64,000 nt of DNA, taken from NCBI GenBank assembly GCA_021789975.1, contig JAJYIT010000005.1, positions 120,999 to 184,998 of the forward strand, in the 5' to 3' direction. The DNA is from Bacteroidota bacterium. Lineage in GTDB: Bacteria > Bacteroidota > Ignavibacteria > Kryptoniales > JAKASW01. A model generated the notes under the pieces. That model searched no databases. It saw only the letters and a list, made by a program, of their open reading frames with translations, and was not told the origin of the DNA. The first letter of the stretch is position 1, and every line of letters begins with the position of its first letter. Positions 1 through 9,469 of the stretch are shown piece after piece. Both the position numbers and the translations under genes were made by a program.

Positions 1-158
1 ATCGAGAAGTCTAAGAAGGAATGAGACAGCCGAAAGATGGAATATTGGAACGGCGGAATGATGGAGAAATGAATTCACGGACTAATGTACTAAAGTGCCA
101 GCAGACGTCGTAAAGATCCCTTTTGACCCATACGACGTAAAGTCATGTCTCGATCGAC

Positions 159-533
159 TCACTGCACGTTCCTACGATATTTCAGATTAGCCACAACCGA
201 TTTGACTCCGAGGATCATCAAAGCCAGGCCCCCAGCAATAAAGGTGGCATAGAAGTCGGTCTCCAATGGTACATTTTCAAATTTGCTGACGACTGTCCAG
301 GCATGCCTTATCACATAAATGAAGGTGATCACACCCATGCTGCCTATTAATAAGAGTATGCATCCCAGCACAACGTTGGCTAATGACTCAAGCATCGGAA
401 GTTTCGGAGGGAACTTCGGCATCTCCCTGCCGAGGTGCTCATACTCGACCAATAACTCAATTCTTTGACGTCTTTCCTGTTGATCGAGGAACGCAGAAAC
501 GACTACCGCGACAACGAAAATTGCGATGAACAT
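159..533 (-). CDS. small membrane protein, unknown
   Basis: ORF with two hydrophobic segments; adjacent to similar small membrane ORF. Confidence 0.5.
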   Translation of the reverse strand: MFIAIFVVAVVVSAFLDQQERRQRIELLVEYEHLGREMPKFPPKLPMLESLANVVLGCILLLIGSMGVITFIYVIRHAWTVVSKFENVPLETDFYATFIAGGLALMILGVKSVVANLKYRRNVQ

Positions 534-536
534 TGA

Positions 537-887
537 CTACCCTTTCCTCAGTGTTCTTGAGTCTCTGATCGCCATCATAAACAAAAGAAGATCGAGAATT
601 GCGAATCCGACCAGCGCTTCCATTATGAAGCTTCCATAATGAAAACCTATTCTGGCGACCAGGATCCCACCAGCTACGATCACGAAGAATAGAAGAACAG
701 CGGTCGCGATTGTTGTGCCTACTCTGTTCCAATCCGGAGGCTTACCCATCTTCGGCTCGATATTTTTTTGCAGGTCCAGTAAAGATTTCTTGTGACGAAT
801 TTCTCGTTCGCGGTATTCATAGATTCCCCACAATGCAATTGCGCCGGCGAAGACAGCAACCTCAATGTAAGCGCTTGTGAGATTCAT
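537..887 (-). CDS. small membrane protein, unknown
   Basis: ORF track gives 537..1028; internal ATG at 887 (MNLTSAYIEVAVF...) fits better with the divergent sigma factor gene. Confidence 0.5.
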   Translation of the reverse strand: MNLTSAYIEVAVFAGAIALWGIYEYREREIRHKKSLLDLQKNIEPKMGKPPDWNRVGTTIATAVLLFFVIVAGGILVARIGFHYGSFIMEALVGFAILDLLLFMMAIRDSRTLRKG

Positions 888-977
888 TTTATTCTCCTTG
901 TTACATCTAATTGGACTTCGCGCGGCAGTTTTTTCTTTCAATGAAAGAATTTTACTTTTCATGCAGTCTAATCTAAT

Positions 978-1559
978 ATGCGAAGATCGGGTCAACCGGG
1001 CGATCTGATTTTGTCCGATAATACGCAACGAACTGAAGAAGTTGGTATTTCGCTCGAAGCGATTGTCGAGCGTTATTCAGAGCGTGTGTTCAATCTCACG
1101 CTAAGGATCCTTCACAACAGAGAAGATGCCGAAGAAGCAACCCAGGATACTTTCATGCGGGTTTTCAAATCGCTCGGAAGTTTTAAAGGGCAATCATCAC
1201 TGTCGACATGGATATACCGAATTGGCATCAACGTTTGTTTCGATTATCGAAAGAAGAACAGAACGGATGTTTCAAGCCTTGACGAGATGCGCTTTGATCC
1301 CCCTGATGGTACGATTGAGAACCAATCACATCACGAGAAGTCGCTATATGACCGTGAGAATACTGAAACTATTAACCGGTCCATCTCGCTGTTGCCGCCG
1401 AATGAATCCGCTATCATCACGATGTTCTATCTGGAAGGACTCTCCTATCAGGAAATATCCGAGCTGATGAAGATGCCCATCGGGACTGTATCTATCGAAC
1501 TCCACAGAGGAAGGAAAAGACTGGCTGAAATGTTGAGAAAGAAGAAGGATGATTTATGA
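978..1559 (+). CDS. ECF-type RNA polymerase sigma-70 factor
   Basis: region 2 (YSERVFNLTLRILHNREDAEEATQDTFMRVFKSL) and region 4 (GLSYQEISELMKMPIGTVSIELHRGRKRL) motifs. Confidence 0.92.
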   Translation: MRRSGQPGDLILSDNTQRTEEVGISLEAIVERYSERVFNLTLRILHNREDAEEATQDTFMRVFKSLGSFKGQSSLSTWIYRIGINVCFDYRKKNRTDVSSLDEMRFDPPDGTIENQSHHEKSLYDRENTETINRSISLLPPNESAIITMFYLEGLSYQEISELMKMPIGTVSIELHRGRKRLAEMLRKKKDDL

Positions 1560-1984
1560 ATTGCGATGATTTCAGAAAGAGCCTTGATGAGATGGCCGAC
1601 AATAAGGAATTAACCGGTAGACCGGAATTGCCACCTGAAATGGTCTCGCATCTTGATAATTGTGCCGAGTGCGGGAAACTTCTCGCCGATGCGGTAATCG
1701 TCCAGGAATACTTGACTAACATGAAACGTGATAGCATCCCTGGAGATCTTTACTGGAGCTTGATCCAGACTTCAAAGAGAAGAGACCTTTATCAGATGAA
1801 CGTGTTCATTAAAGGGATTGCCATTAGCACAATCAAAATCCTTGCACCGGTTTTGGTTCTGTGGATCACGACTCTCTTCTGGCTGCCAACTGCTCGATTA
1901 TTTGCGGATATGGCTATTTATGTTTTCGGCTTGACACTCTTGTTTGAAAAGCTTGGAAGAAGGTTGATAACCGACCACGTCTGA
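1556..1984 (+). CDS. putative anti-sigma factor with zinc-finger-like N-terminus (CDDFRKSLDEM...HLDNCAEC) and TM segment
   Basis: overlaps sigma factor stop by 4 nt; HxxxCxxC motif. Confidence 0.7.
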   Translation: MNCDDFRKSLDEMADNKELTGRPELPPEMVSHLDNCAECGKLLADAVIVQEYLTNMKRDSIPGDLYWSLIQTSKRRDLYQMNVFIKGIAISTIKILAPVLVLWITTLFWLPTARLFADMAIYVFGLTLLFEKLGRRLITDHV

Positions 1985-1994
1985 AGAAACCCGA

Positions 1995-4208
1995 TTAAAA
2001 ATTTGTGATGAGCACAATCGAGTAATTACGTATCGGCGCCATATTCCCGATCATCTCCACGTAATAATACTCGAACGCATTGTTGACTATAAAGGCGATA
2101 GAGACCGGATAGCCGACCGATGACAGGTCAACTCCGGCTCGCAGGTCAGTTACATATGCCGGCACGCGATAGTTGCCGTTCCTCACGATCCCGAGATTTA
2201 CAAGCTGCTTGTCATAGTTCTCAAAGGCGCTGATATACCGGAAGTCGACGGAAGCGCGATAAATCGATTTTGTAAAGTCGGCGGAGACATAGAAGAGCTT
2301 GCGCGAGCGGTATTTCAGTATCTCGTGAGTGGTCAAATCAAGCGGATAGATATACGTGTAGCTCGCTTTCAGCGTTAGTAAATCGGTGCCGACACTGCTG
2401 GAGAGGTCAAGCTCATACCCCTGTATCCTTGCACGGGTCACATTCTGAAATGTTACCTGCCCGGTATTTGTGAACTCAGGTTCGATCATGTCCCAGAAAT
2501 CATTCTCGAAGATGGAAGCGTCCACAAGAGCGAACCATGATACTGGGAACCTCGCGCCGATCTCTTCAGACAAGCTCTTTTCGGGAAGCAGATCAGGATT
2601 TGGAACGATCGAGACGCCGCCGGTCTGTGTTGAGGCGTACGTCTCGGCAAGACTCGGCGCACGAAAACCCGAGCCGATGGACGCCCTGAGTGCCGCCTCA
2701 CCTCCAAGATCGTACACCACGCCCAGCTTGGGGCTGAGCTGAAGGAACCGTGATGCAAGCTGTATCTTTTCATAATCATATCTTGCACCGGCAGTCGCGC
2801 GCAAACGACCAAATCGCCTTTCCGCTTGCAAGTACAGGGCAGTTGAATTGCTCTGCTTTGAAGTGAACAAATTTGAGTTGAGAAGATCGAGCTGCTCCAC
2901 TGCGCCGAAGGTCAGTACCGTGTATGGATCCATCGTCACGGTACCCTGCATTTCCAGGTAGCATAGATTGGACGTCGAAGAATCGCCGATCCCGGTTGGA
3001 GTCTCTCCAAAGTTGTCGAACCAGTGGTTAAAATAGTAACTTCCCCTGATCGTCAGCAGCAGATTATCATTCACAACATTAGAGTAAATGCCGGCAATGT
3101 CTGCGCGTGCCGAGTTCACCCATTCACCGAGCGTGCTCGCGTCCGGCTGCAGCGCATGATTGATATCTTGCCAGTAGAGAAAATTTCCACTATGCTGGTA
3201 GAAATAATCGCCGAACACTTTAAGCGTTTGGTTCCTGGCCAGACTGCCGGAAGATTCGGCAAACAGGTTGATCCTTTTGAAATAATCGTTCTGTATGTAC
3301 CCGTCGTCTCTTTTGTAGCTCAACGATGCTGTCAATCCAAAGTTGCCAAGGCCTATCGGCTGCGAATGGGCGATCGAAATTCCCTGGAAGTACCTCGGCT
3401 TTGACGACCATCTCCACTGCGCATATCTTGGTTGTTCGTATAATCCGCCGTATAATTTCGCAGTCGTTGAATTGACATCGACATTGTCCCTGGTAATTAC
3501 ATCGATTACGCCGCCGAGCGCATTAGAGCCATAGAGAGCGGAGCCGGCACCTTTGACAATCTCGACTCGTTGTATGTCCGACAACGGAATCGATTCCCAG
3601 ACCGCCTCTCCCGTATCTCCCGCAAGAAGCGGTATCCCGTTTATGAGGAGCAGCACGCGGCTTCCGATGCCGCGGGCGTACCCGCTCGACCCGCGGATGT
3701 TAACCTGGTCCTGAACGATATTCACGCCGGGCACGTATCGAAGGGCATCATCAAGAGAAATGATATTTCGTCTCTCAATTGATTTGGCGCTGATGATGTC
3801 CACGCTGACGGGCACGTTGGCAAGAAGCTGTCGACGCTTGCTCGCAGTCACGACCACTTGTTGAGTTTGAAAAGGAAGAGGACGAAGGTAAATCTCTTCC
3901 ACCAATTCTTCCCCTTGCCGGACCGAATCTTCAATCACGAATCTTCGGAATCCGAGCATCGATACAATGAGCCGGTATCCCCCTGTTGGAATGCCTTTGA
4001 AGTTGAACTTTCCGTCGGGTCCGGTGATGCCCCCGATCCTTGTCCCTTTGGCAGGAGGTTGTTTGACCAGGAGTACGGTCGCACCTGCTATGGCGCTTGA
4101 ATCTTCTGCGGAGCAAACAACTCCCGCAATCCTTCCCTGTGCTTCAATCTCCCTTTGAAACAGAAGTACCGAGAGGATTAGGAGGCAAATTTTTGAAATC
4201 GACATCAA
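1995..4208 (-). CDS. TonB-dependent receptor with N-terminal carboxypeptidase-like regulatory domain
   Basis: signal peptide, GxVxxxxxxxxIAGATVLL domain, plug (VPVSVDIISAKSI...IRGSSGYARGIGSRVLLLINGIPLLAGD), barrel ending in F. Confidence 0.92.
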   Translation of the reverse strand: MMSISKICLLILSVLLFQREIEAQGRIAGVVCSAEDSSAIAGATVLLVKQPPAKGTRIGGITGPDGKFNFKGIPTGGYRLIVSMLGFRRFVIEDSVRQGEELVEEIYLRPLPFQTQQVVVTASKRRQLLANVPVSVDIISAKSIERRNIISLDDALRYVPGVNIVQDQVNIRGSSGYARGIGSRVLLLINGIPLLAGDTGEAVWESIPLSDIQRVEIVKGAGSALYGSNALGGVIDVITRDNVDVNSTTAKLYGGLYEQPRYAQWRWSSKPRYFQGISIAHSQPIGLGNFGLTASLSYKRDDGYIQNDYFKRINLFAESSGSLARNQTLKVFGDYFYQHSGNFLYWQDINHALQPDASTLGEWVNSARADIAGIYSNVVNDNLLLTIRGSYYFNHWFDNFGETPTGIGDSSTSNLCYLEMQGTVTMDPYTVLTFGAVEQLDLLNSNLFTSKQSNSTALYLQAERRFGRLRATAGARYDYEKIQLASRFLQLSPKLGVVYDLGGEAALRASIGSGFRAPSLAETYASTQTGGVSIVPNPDLLPEKSLSEEIGARFPVSWFALVDASIFENDFWDMIEPEFTNTGQVTFQNVTRARIQGYELDLSSSVGTDLLTLKASYTYIYPLDLTTHEILKYRSRKLFYVSADFTKSIYRASVDFRYISAFENYDKQLVNLGIVRNGNYRVPAYVTDLRAGVDLSSVGYPVSIAFIVNNAFEYYYVEMIGNMAPIRNYSIVLITNF

Positions 4209-4758
4209 TATTTATTCCATTCACAAATGTATTCTGTGGAACAACCACCTGCGCAGGCGATCCGGCTCCGTGAGAATATCCGTAAGCACCTACGACCTCC
4301 CAATCGGCAAACAGATTTGTGCCATATTGCATAACTACCGCAACATACTTGAATGTAGATGCGGAATCTAAATTGAACTCATACGATGCGGAATCGACAA
4401 ACGTGGGAAATGAGCTCCCGCTGATGGGAGGATAGACCTGCGCGTGACCCGATGTAATCTCGGTGATGATATTCTGGGGAGGATAATCACTGAACGCTAC
4501 TACACGAAGATTGAGCACACTGTCCGGAGGCGGCCACGCCGAGACGAACCTGACTGTACCACCAAATCCGGGCTGAACGTTTATGGGTCCGAGTCCGTGA
4601 GAGCATCCTGAGATTCCAACCATCGTCGCAACTAAGGAAAGCATTGCCAGTGAACTAAGGGTAATCTTATAGTGCGCTCGAGTAGTCTCAACTGACGGAA
4701 GCGCGCTCCTGACGGAGGTTTTATCGAACGGTATGTCGTCGAACCCAAACAAATTCAT
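4144..4758 (-). CDS. putative lipoprotein, unknown function
   Basis: lipobox-like MVGISGC; directly upstream of and overlapping the TonB-dependent receptor. Confidence 0.6.
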   Translation of the reverse strand: MNLFGFDDIPFDKTSVRSALPSVETTRAHYKITLSSLAMLSLVATMVGISGCSHGLGPINVQPGFGGTVRFVSAWPPPDSVLNLRVVAFSDYPPQNIITEITSGHAQVYPPISGSSFPTFVDSASYEFNLDSASTFKYVAVVMQYGTNLFADWEVVGAYGYSHGAGSPAQVVVPQNTFVNGINIDVDFKNLPPNPLGTSVSKGD

Positions 4759-4863
4759 GGTGAAATGTTAGCCGTTTGGTGGTTGAAGATCCACCATTTT
4801 ATCGTGTATTTCCAACCAGTTAATCATGTCCCCCGGACAAGATTCCTCCCGACAAAGGCGGCA

Positions 4864-6255
4864 TCATTTCTTCGCAGCAAACAAAGTCCAGGGAAAGGAA
4901 ATCATGTTGTGCAAATCTTTCCCCATCCATTTGTATCTCGGGTGCGCCTCGAAAAACTTCGACGCTATGAAATTATCGCCGTCCGGATGCCCCATCCTCG
5001 CCCAAAATTCCATCTTGTTAGCCAGGCCGGTCGTCGTGACTTTGCCCTGAACCGCTCCGCCGGGGAAATACGGAGTCCATCCCCACTGCGGTATTCCATC
5101 CGGGTCGTTTTCAACTTCCCCGCACAAAGACCTCGCACCTGCAAAGTCTCTCTTCCGCACCACGTCGTAGCGGTCGGCAAGAAACTGCTCGGCATTCTCC
5201 ACATCTATCTTCCCCTTATACTTCTCCATCAGCTCTTCCCATCTCCTCTTCCGGGCGTTCATCGAGCTGTTGGGATTGTTTGCCTGGAAGCCGGTTTCAT
5301 CTCTGATCAGCGCCGGGTCGCTAGGGAAATTCGAACCGACGAAGTAGCCGTTCTTCGTCTTCCACACCCGATGATGCTTCAAGCCGACTTCGACGCGCGC
5401 GATTTCGTTAGTCTTTGTGTCGCCCACAAGCCAGTCGTTCGCGTACGCACCGTTGTTATCGGTTGTCATGATCCTGGCAAAGTCGTCAATATTTTTCGCA
5501 TACTGTTCAGCTTCCCTCGCTCTCATGAACTCGGGTGTGCCTTTGGGATCGAATCCTCTGAACTGCGCGATAGTAGTCTCGGTAATCAACAGGCCGGCGC
5601 TGTTCTCCGCAAAGTCATCTCCACTGTCGATGAATCCTGGGAAGGCATCCATCATAATGCGGTATCCTCTTTCGGGGACGATATCCTCGATGATGTTCCA
5701 TCGTTCGCCGGCTACGTAGTCTACCCAGGCATTGTGTGCCATCACGATCTTTCCGTCCGCCGTGTAATTCCCCGTCGCAATGAACGCACTGCAGTGGCCG
5801 GGAGCCTTGTTGTCTCCTGTGCCTGGTATCGTCCCCCTTCTTAACGCGGGCAGGTAGTATTGGGCAAGCTCCATCCAACCGTTCAATGCGGTTATATCGA
5901 TCGCATCATACCTCTTCCCTCTCGCACGCAATCCCTGGGCTATTCCTTCTATCTCATCGCGGTATTCTTTTGTCAGTTTGGGCCAAAACATCTCCCTGGC
6001 CTTCTGTCTGTACCAGCTCCAATCTTTTCTGGTGCCGATAGAAAGGTAATATTTCATCGCCCTGAGTGCGTCATCGATCTCGGGAGCCAGGAGGTAACCA
6101 TCCTGGAAGCCAATCTCGTTGGGCGACCCCTGTAAATGTACAAACACCCATCCGTTCTTATCCTGGCGATAGGACCCGATAAGTCGTGGGTCCGCCTGAA
6201 AACGAACCGCGCACAAGAACATAAGGAGCACAAGTAGTCCGGCTCTATATTTCAT
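4864..6255 (-). CDS. C45-family / phospholipase B-like Ntn-hydrolase, secreted
   Basis: signal peptide, GSPNEIGFQDGYLLAPEI, CSAFIATGNYTADGKIVMAHNAW, ITETT motifs. Confidence 0.75.
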   Translation of the reverse strand: MKYRAGLLVLLMFLCAVRFQADPRLIGSYRQDKNGWVFVHLQGSPNEIGFQDGYLLAPEIDDALRAMKYYLSIGTRKDWSWYRQKAREMFWPKLTKEYRDEIEGIAQGLRARGKRYDAIDITALNGWMELAQYYLPALRRGTIPGTGDNKAPGHCSAFIATGNYTADGKIVMAHNAWVDYVAGERWNIIEDIVPERGYRIMMDAFPGFIDSGDDFAENSAGLLITETTIAQFRGFDPKGTPEFMRAREAEQYAKNIDDFARIMTTDNNGAYANDWLVGDTKTNEIARVEVGLKHHRVWKTKNGYFVGSNFPSDPALIRDETGFQANNPNSSMNARKRRWEELMEKYKGKIDVENAEQFLADRYDVVRKRDFAGARSLCGEVENDPDGIPQWGWTPYFPGGAVQGKVTTTGLANKMEFWARMGHPDGDNFIASKFFEAHPRYKWMGKDLHNMISFPWTLFAAKK

Positions 6256-6435
6256 TTACCCGTCGCGACTCCTTCCTCTTTTGTCCCGCTCTCACTTAGA
6301 AACATCAAACCGCAATGCCGGGTTACAAAGACTTTTGAATATCCGGAGATATCATTTCTCGAACCCCGATAAACACTTTTTGTTAGTGCCCGGTCGATTC
6401 CCTCCCGGGCGCGATTAGATACTCTTCAGCGCGAT

Positions 6436-7020
6436 TTATTGCTTCCGATCTTTGGGATTTCTAAAGACATTGTCCGGTACAGGCCACGCATCAGGAAACC
6501 CGTGACTTATCACGTAAGTGATCGCCCTGTCGGCATCATACCTGCTGCGAAAGTCACCCACCCGCACCTTGTAGTACGGGGCATCATACACAATATACAC
6601 ATTATAGTTCGGAAGCAGACTATCGGCTAGTGACTCCGTGCTGATCGCCTCCAGCAAGTTTTGAGTGGAAGATACCTGTACCCTGAAACCTGGTACCGTG
6701 TTGGCTCCGGCCTCGCTCGTAATTATGTTTAATGTGTCCTTGCGTGCTGCAACCGTGTCCCGCTTCGTCGAGGTAGTATCGTTCCCGCCTACGAGATTAG
6801 TGTCCGGCATTGAGCTTAATGTGTCAGCAACTCTTAGTGTCGTGTCCGAAAGCGACTTCATCACGGTAGCCGAATCCAGGCTATGAGTACTGTCCTGACT
6901 CACAACCTGTGCTCCGGCAACCGGCAAACGAAGAACCAGAACGGCCGCAATTGAAGTCAGGACTTTGATAGACTTGAAGGATATGAGGTTCGAGAAGGAT
7001 GACCGAAACTGCACGAACAT
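6436..7020 (-). CDS. SPOR-domain-containing protein
   Basis: C-terminus GFRVQVSSTQNLLEA...YKVRVGDFRSRYDADRA. Confidence 0.75.
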   Translation of the reverse strand: MFVQFRSSFSNLISFKSIKVLTSIAAVLVLRLPVAGAQVVSQDSTHSLDSATVMKSLSDTTLRVADTLSSMPDTNLVGGNDTTSTKRDTVAARKDTLNIITSEAGANTVPGFRVQVSSTQNLLEAISTESLADSLLPNYNVYIVYDAPYYKVRVGDFRSRYDADRAITYVISHGFPDAWPVPDNVFRNPKDRKQ

Positions 7021-7021
7021 C

Positions 7022-7669
7022 TCAGGAATAAATCAGCGTGTGTAGAGAAGTGACAAGAAAATAGATTGAAAGAAGGACCAGGACAACGCCAAGGCCGTAA
7101 TTAACCCGTTTCATAATCTCACTTGAAATAAATTTCTTAGCCCAGTGGAGCATGTTTGCGAGAGTAAAGAGGTAAGAGGCTAATCCTAATCCCCCGGCAA
7201 TCAGGAATAGCAGCGAAACCCTTGGAGCTAAATCTGAAACCAATCCGAGATCTCTTACGATCCTTCCACCTATAAGCCACCACACTACCATCATAGGATT
7301 TGTTACCGCTAAGGAAAAACCTGTTACAAAAGAGAGCCTTTTGCTCTTAAGAGTGGGATGGGATAGCTCTAACGCATTTGCCTTTGCGCCGTCGCGAAAA
7401 GTCAGAAAGGCAAGCAGCCATAGTATGACAGTCGCTGCCAGTCCGAAAATTCCCACCACTGTTTTTTCCTTGAGAAAAGGAGCGACCCCAAAGAGAGCGA
7501 TCGCACCGTACATGACGTCCGAGCTTACGGAACCGAACGCCACCATGTATGCGGCCCGGAGATGATTGTTAAGAGACCTTTTCGCAATCTCAATCTGGGT
7601 GGCTCCTATCGGGATTGCAGTTAAAAAGCCCATGACGTAAGCCACAATTATAAACAACACGATGTTCAT
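7022..7669 (-). CDS. LysE-family translocator
   Basis: GFLTAIPIGATQIEIAKRSL and VTGFSLAVTNPMMVVWW motifs, multiple TM segments. Confidence 0.8.
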   Translation of the reverse strand: MNIVLFIIVAYVMGFLTAIPIGATQIEIAKRSLNNHLRAAYMVAFGSVSSDVMYGAIALFGVAPFLKEKTVVGIFGLAATVILWLLAFLTFRDGAKANALELSHPTLKSKRLSFVTGFSLAVTNPMMVVWWLIGGRIVRDLGLVSDLAPRVSLLFLIAGGLGLASYLFTLANMLHWAKKFISSEIMKRVNYGLGVVLVLLSIYFLVTSLHTLIYS

Positions 7670-7708
7670 TCGGTAAGATCGACTCCAGAAATTCTTTCCG
7701 GTAAACTG

Positions 7709-9031
7709 TTACTTCGCGACAATGCCGATTTCCCTGGAGTAGCTATCTCTCGTGACCCGAAGATAACGGGAAATTTCACTGACAATTCCCTTCACATCAA
7801 GCTTTTGAAAACACCTCACCTCTTTGCAGGTTTTTGCCATTTTGTTTATGCAGGTAATGTTTCTGCATGCAGCATCGCCGATAAACGTTCTCGAAGGCGC
7901 GTCCTGGTTCGCGGGGAAATAGCGAGGGTCGGTGGAATCGTAACCGTATATCCTCGGCGGAGTACCGCCGAAAATCGAAAAGACTGCCGTCTTGTTTCTA
8001 AGTTCCCTGCCCGTTTCGCGTGAGTACTTTCGCGCCGCGGCAAGATGCAGCGGCCCTGTATCGCCGCTGATAAAGGCATCCGAAAAGTCGATAAGCGCGG
8101 AGTAGGCATCGATATTAAAAGAAGGAGGTACAAAAACTATTCTGGCTCTCTCCTCGGCCGACAAGGAATAAGCAAGCTCGTGCTCGATCAGCCTCTCCAC
8201 ATGTCCCGCGCCAAGTAGAATCGTGCATTCCAAATCTGACAACTCTCTGAGAAGGCTGCGCTGAATATCGAATGGTATCCTGGTGAACCTGGCAGAGGCG
8301 TCGGGATTAAGGAACACCTTTGGACTCCAGGTATCGACCCCATGGCCAGCCAGGAAGCTTTGAGCTTTCTCAATGGCTCCTGCGGACAGGTATATGCTTG
8401 ACCCTCTGTATTTCTCATCGGAACCGCTGGTCGCATGGTCGCGAAATGCCTTTCTCACGAACGCATAAGCCTGGTAAACGATGCTGTTAACTCCTTTTCC
8501 GGAGCCCTCGTTTCGGATGAGTTCCGAAGCCAGTATCGAATAGTTCAATACGCTCTTATCATCAAAAATAGAATCGTCAATCATCGGGCACATGTTGATC
8601 ACCAGGTCATAGTCATGTCCCCGTACTATCCGCAAGACCTCTTCGATGTCGTTCTCGGTGGGGAATGGCGCCCCGACGTAGACCGGGAAAAGGTTAGTGA
8701 GATGCGGATTGCCTGAGATAATGTCCTTTGTAACTTTCTTTACGATGTAATCAATACGTGCCGATGGAAACAGTTCGCGCAGTGCCAACACCACGCTTTC
8801 CGCTATTACCGCATCGCCGATATTAAGATCACCGACGACCAGCAAATTGTCGAACTTACGGGTCTTGGCTAGTGATTTTCTCGCCTGACGACCAACCGTC
8901 CCGGAAACAATCCTGTTGCCAAGAGTGTACTTAATGAAGATATCAAGAAATCGCCCGCCCCCTTTGGGGAGAAGGTCGGTAACCAAGCTCGACAGTCGAA
9001 AGTAAGCATTTAATTGGGTCTCTTTATTCAT
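7709..9031 (-). CDS. glycosyltransferase family 9 (heptosyltransferase-like)
   Basis: LNPDASARFTRIP, ILLGAGHVERLI, DAFISGDTGPLHLAAA motifs; C-terminal Cys cluster. Confidence 0.8.
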   Translation of the reverse strand: MNKETQLNAYFRLSSLVTDLLPKGGGRFLDIFIKYTLGNRIVSGTVGRQARKSLAKTRKFDNLLVVGDLNIGDAVIAESVVLALRELFPSARIDYIVKKVTKDIISGNPHLTNLFPVYVGAPFPTENDIEEVLRIVRGHDYDLVINMCPMIDDSIFDDKSVLNYSILASELIRNEGSGKGVNSIVYQAYAFVRKAFRDHATSGSDEKYRGSSIYLSAGAIEKAQSFLAGHGVDTWSPKVFLNPDASARFTRIPFDIQRSLLRELSDLECTILLGAGHVERLIEHELAYSLSAEERARIVFVPPSFNIDAYSALIDFSDAFISGDTGPLHLAAARKYSRETGRELRNKTAVFSIFGGTPPRIYGYDSTDPRYFPANQDAPSRTFIGDAACRNITCINKMAKTCKEVRCFQKLDVKGIVSEISRYLRVTRDSYSREIGIVAK

Positions 9032-9469
9032 CGCAGGTTATTTATGTTCTCCAAAATAGTGAATCAAAAAACGAGATTCAGGACTCCCGCAACATAAACG
9101 GTGTGACTTCCGGAAAAGCCAACCGCTCAACATTCGCCGCCCTTTGAATCGAGAGACGCAACAACTTCGAACCGCTATTACCGATCAAAAACCAAAATTG
9201 AGCTTACTGTCAGTGCAGTCAAATATTGCACAAATTCTCCTCTGCCTTTAAGTCGCAATCACGAGGAAGCATTCAAATCGTGCCTTTTCAAGCTTTGTAA
9301 AACGGCTGTGGTTCAATTTATATAATTCCGATGAAATAAAAATGAAACAAAAAATAGTTCGTAGTGCAACCGCACCTTCCGCCTTCGGGAGATGACATAA
9401 ATTGAGGTGTATCTAAGAAGGGATCAAACGGCCTTCGGAATCCTGAGAGCTGGAAATTTGAGATTTCAG

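Noticed and set aside
4765-5844. 359-aa plus-strand ORF
   Set aside because: Antisense shadow of the C45/phospholipase B-like gene on the minus strand; composition (many Arg/His/Pro/Val) not protein-like and no motif.
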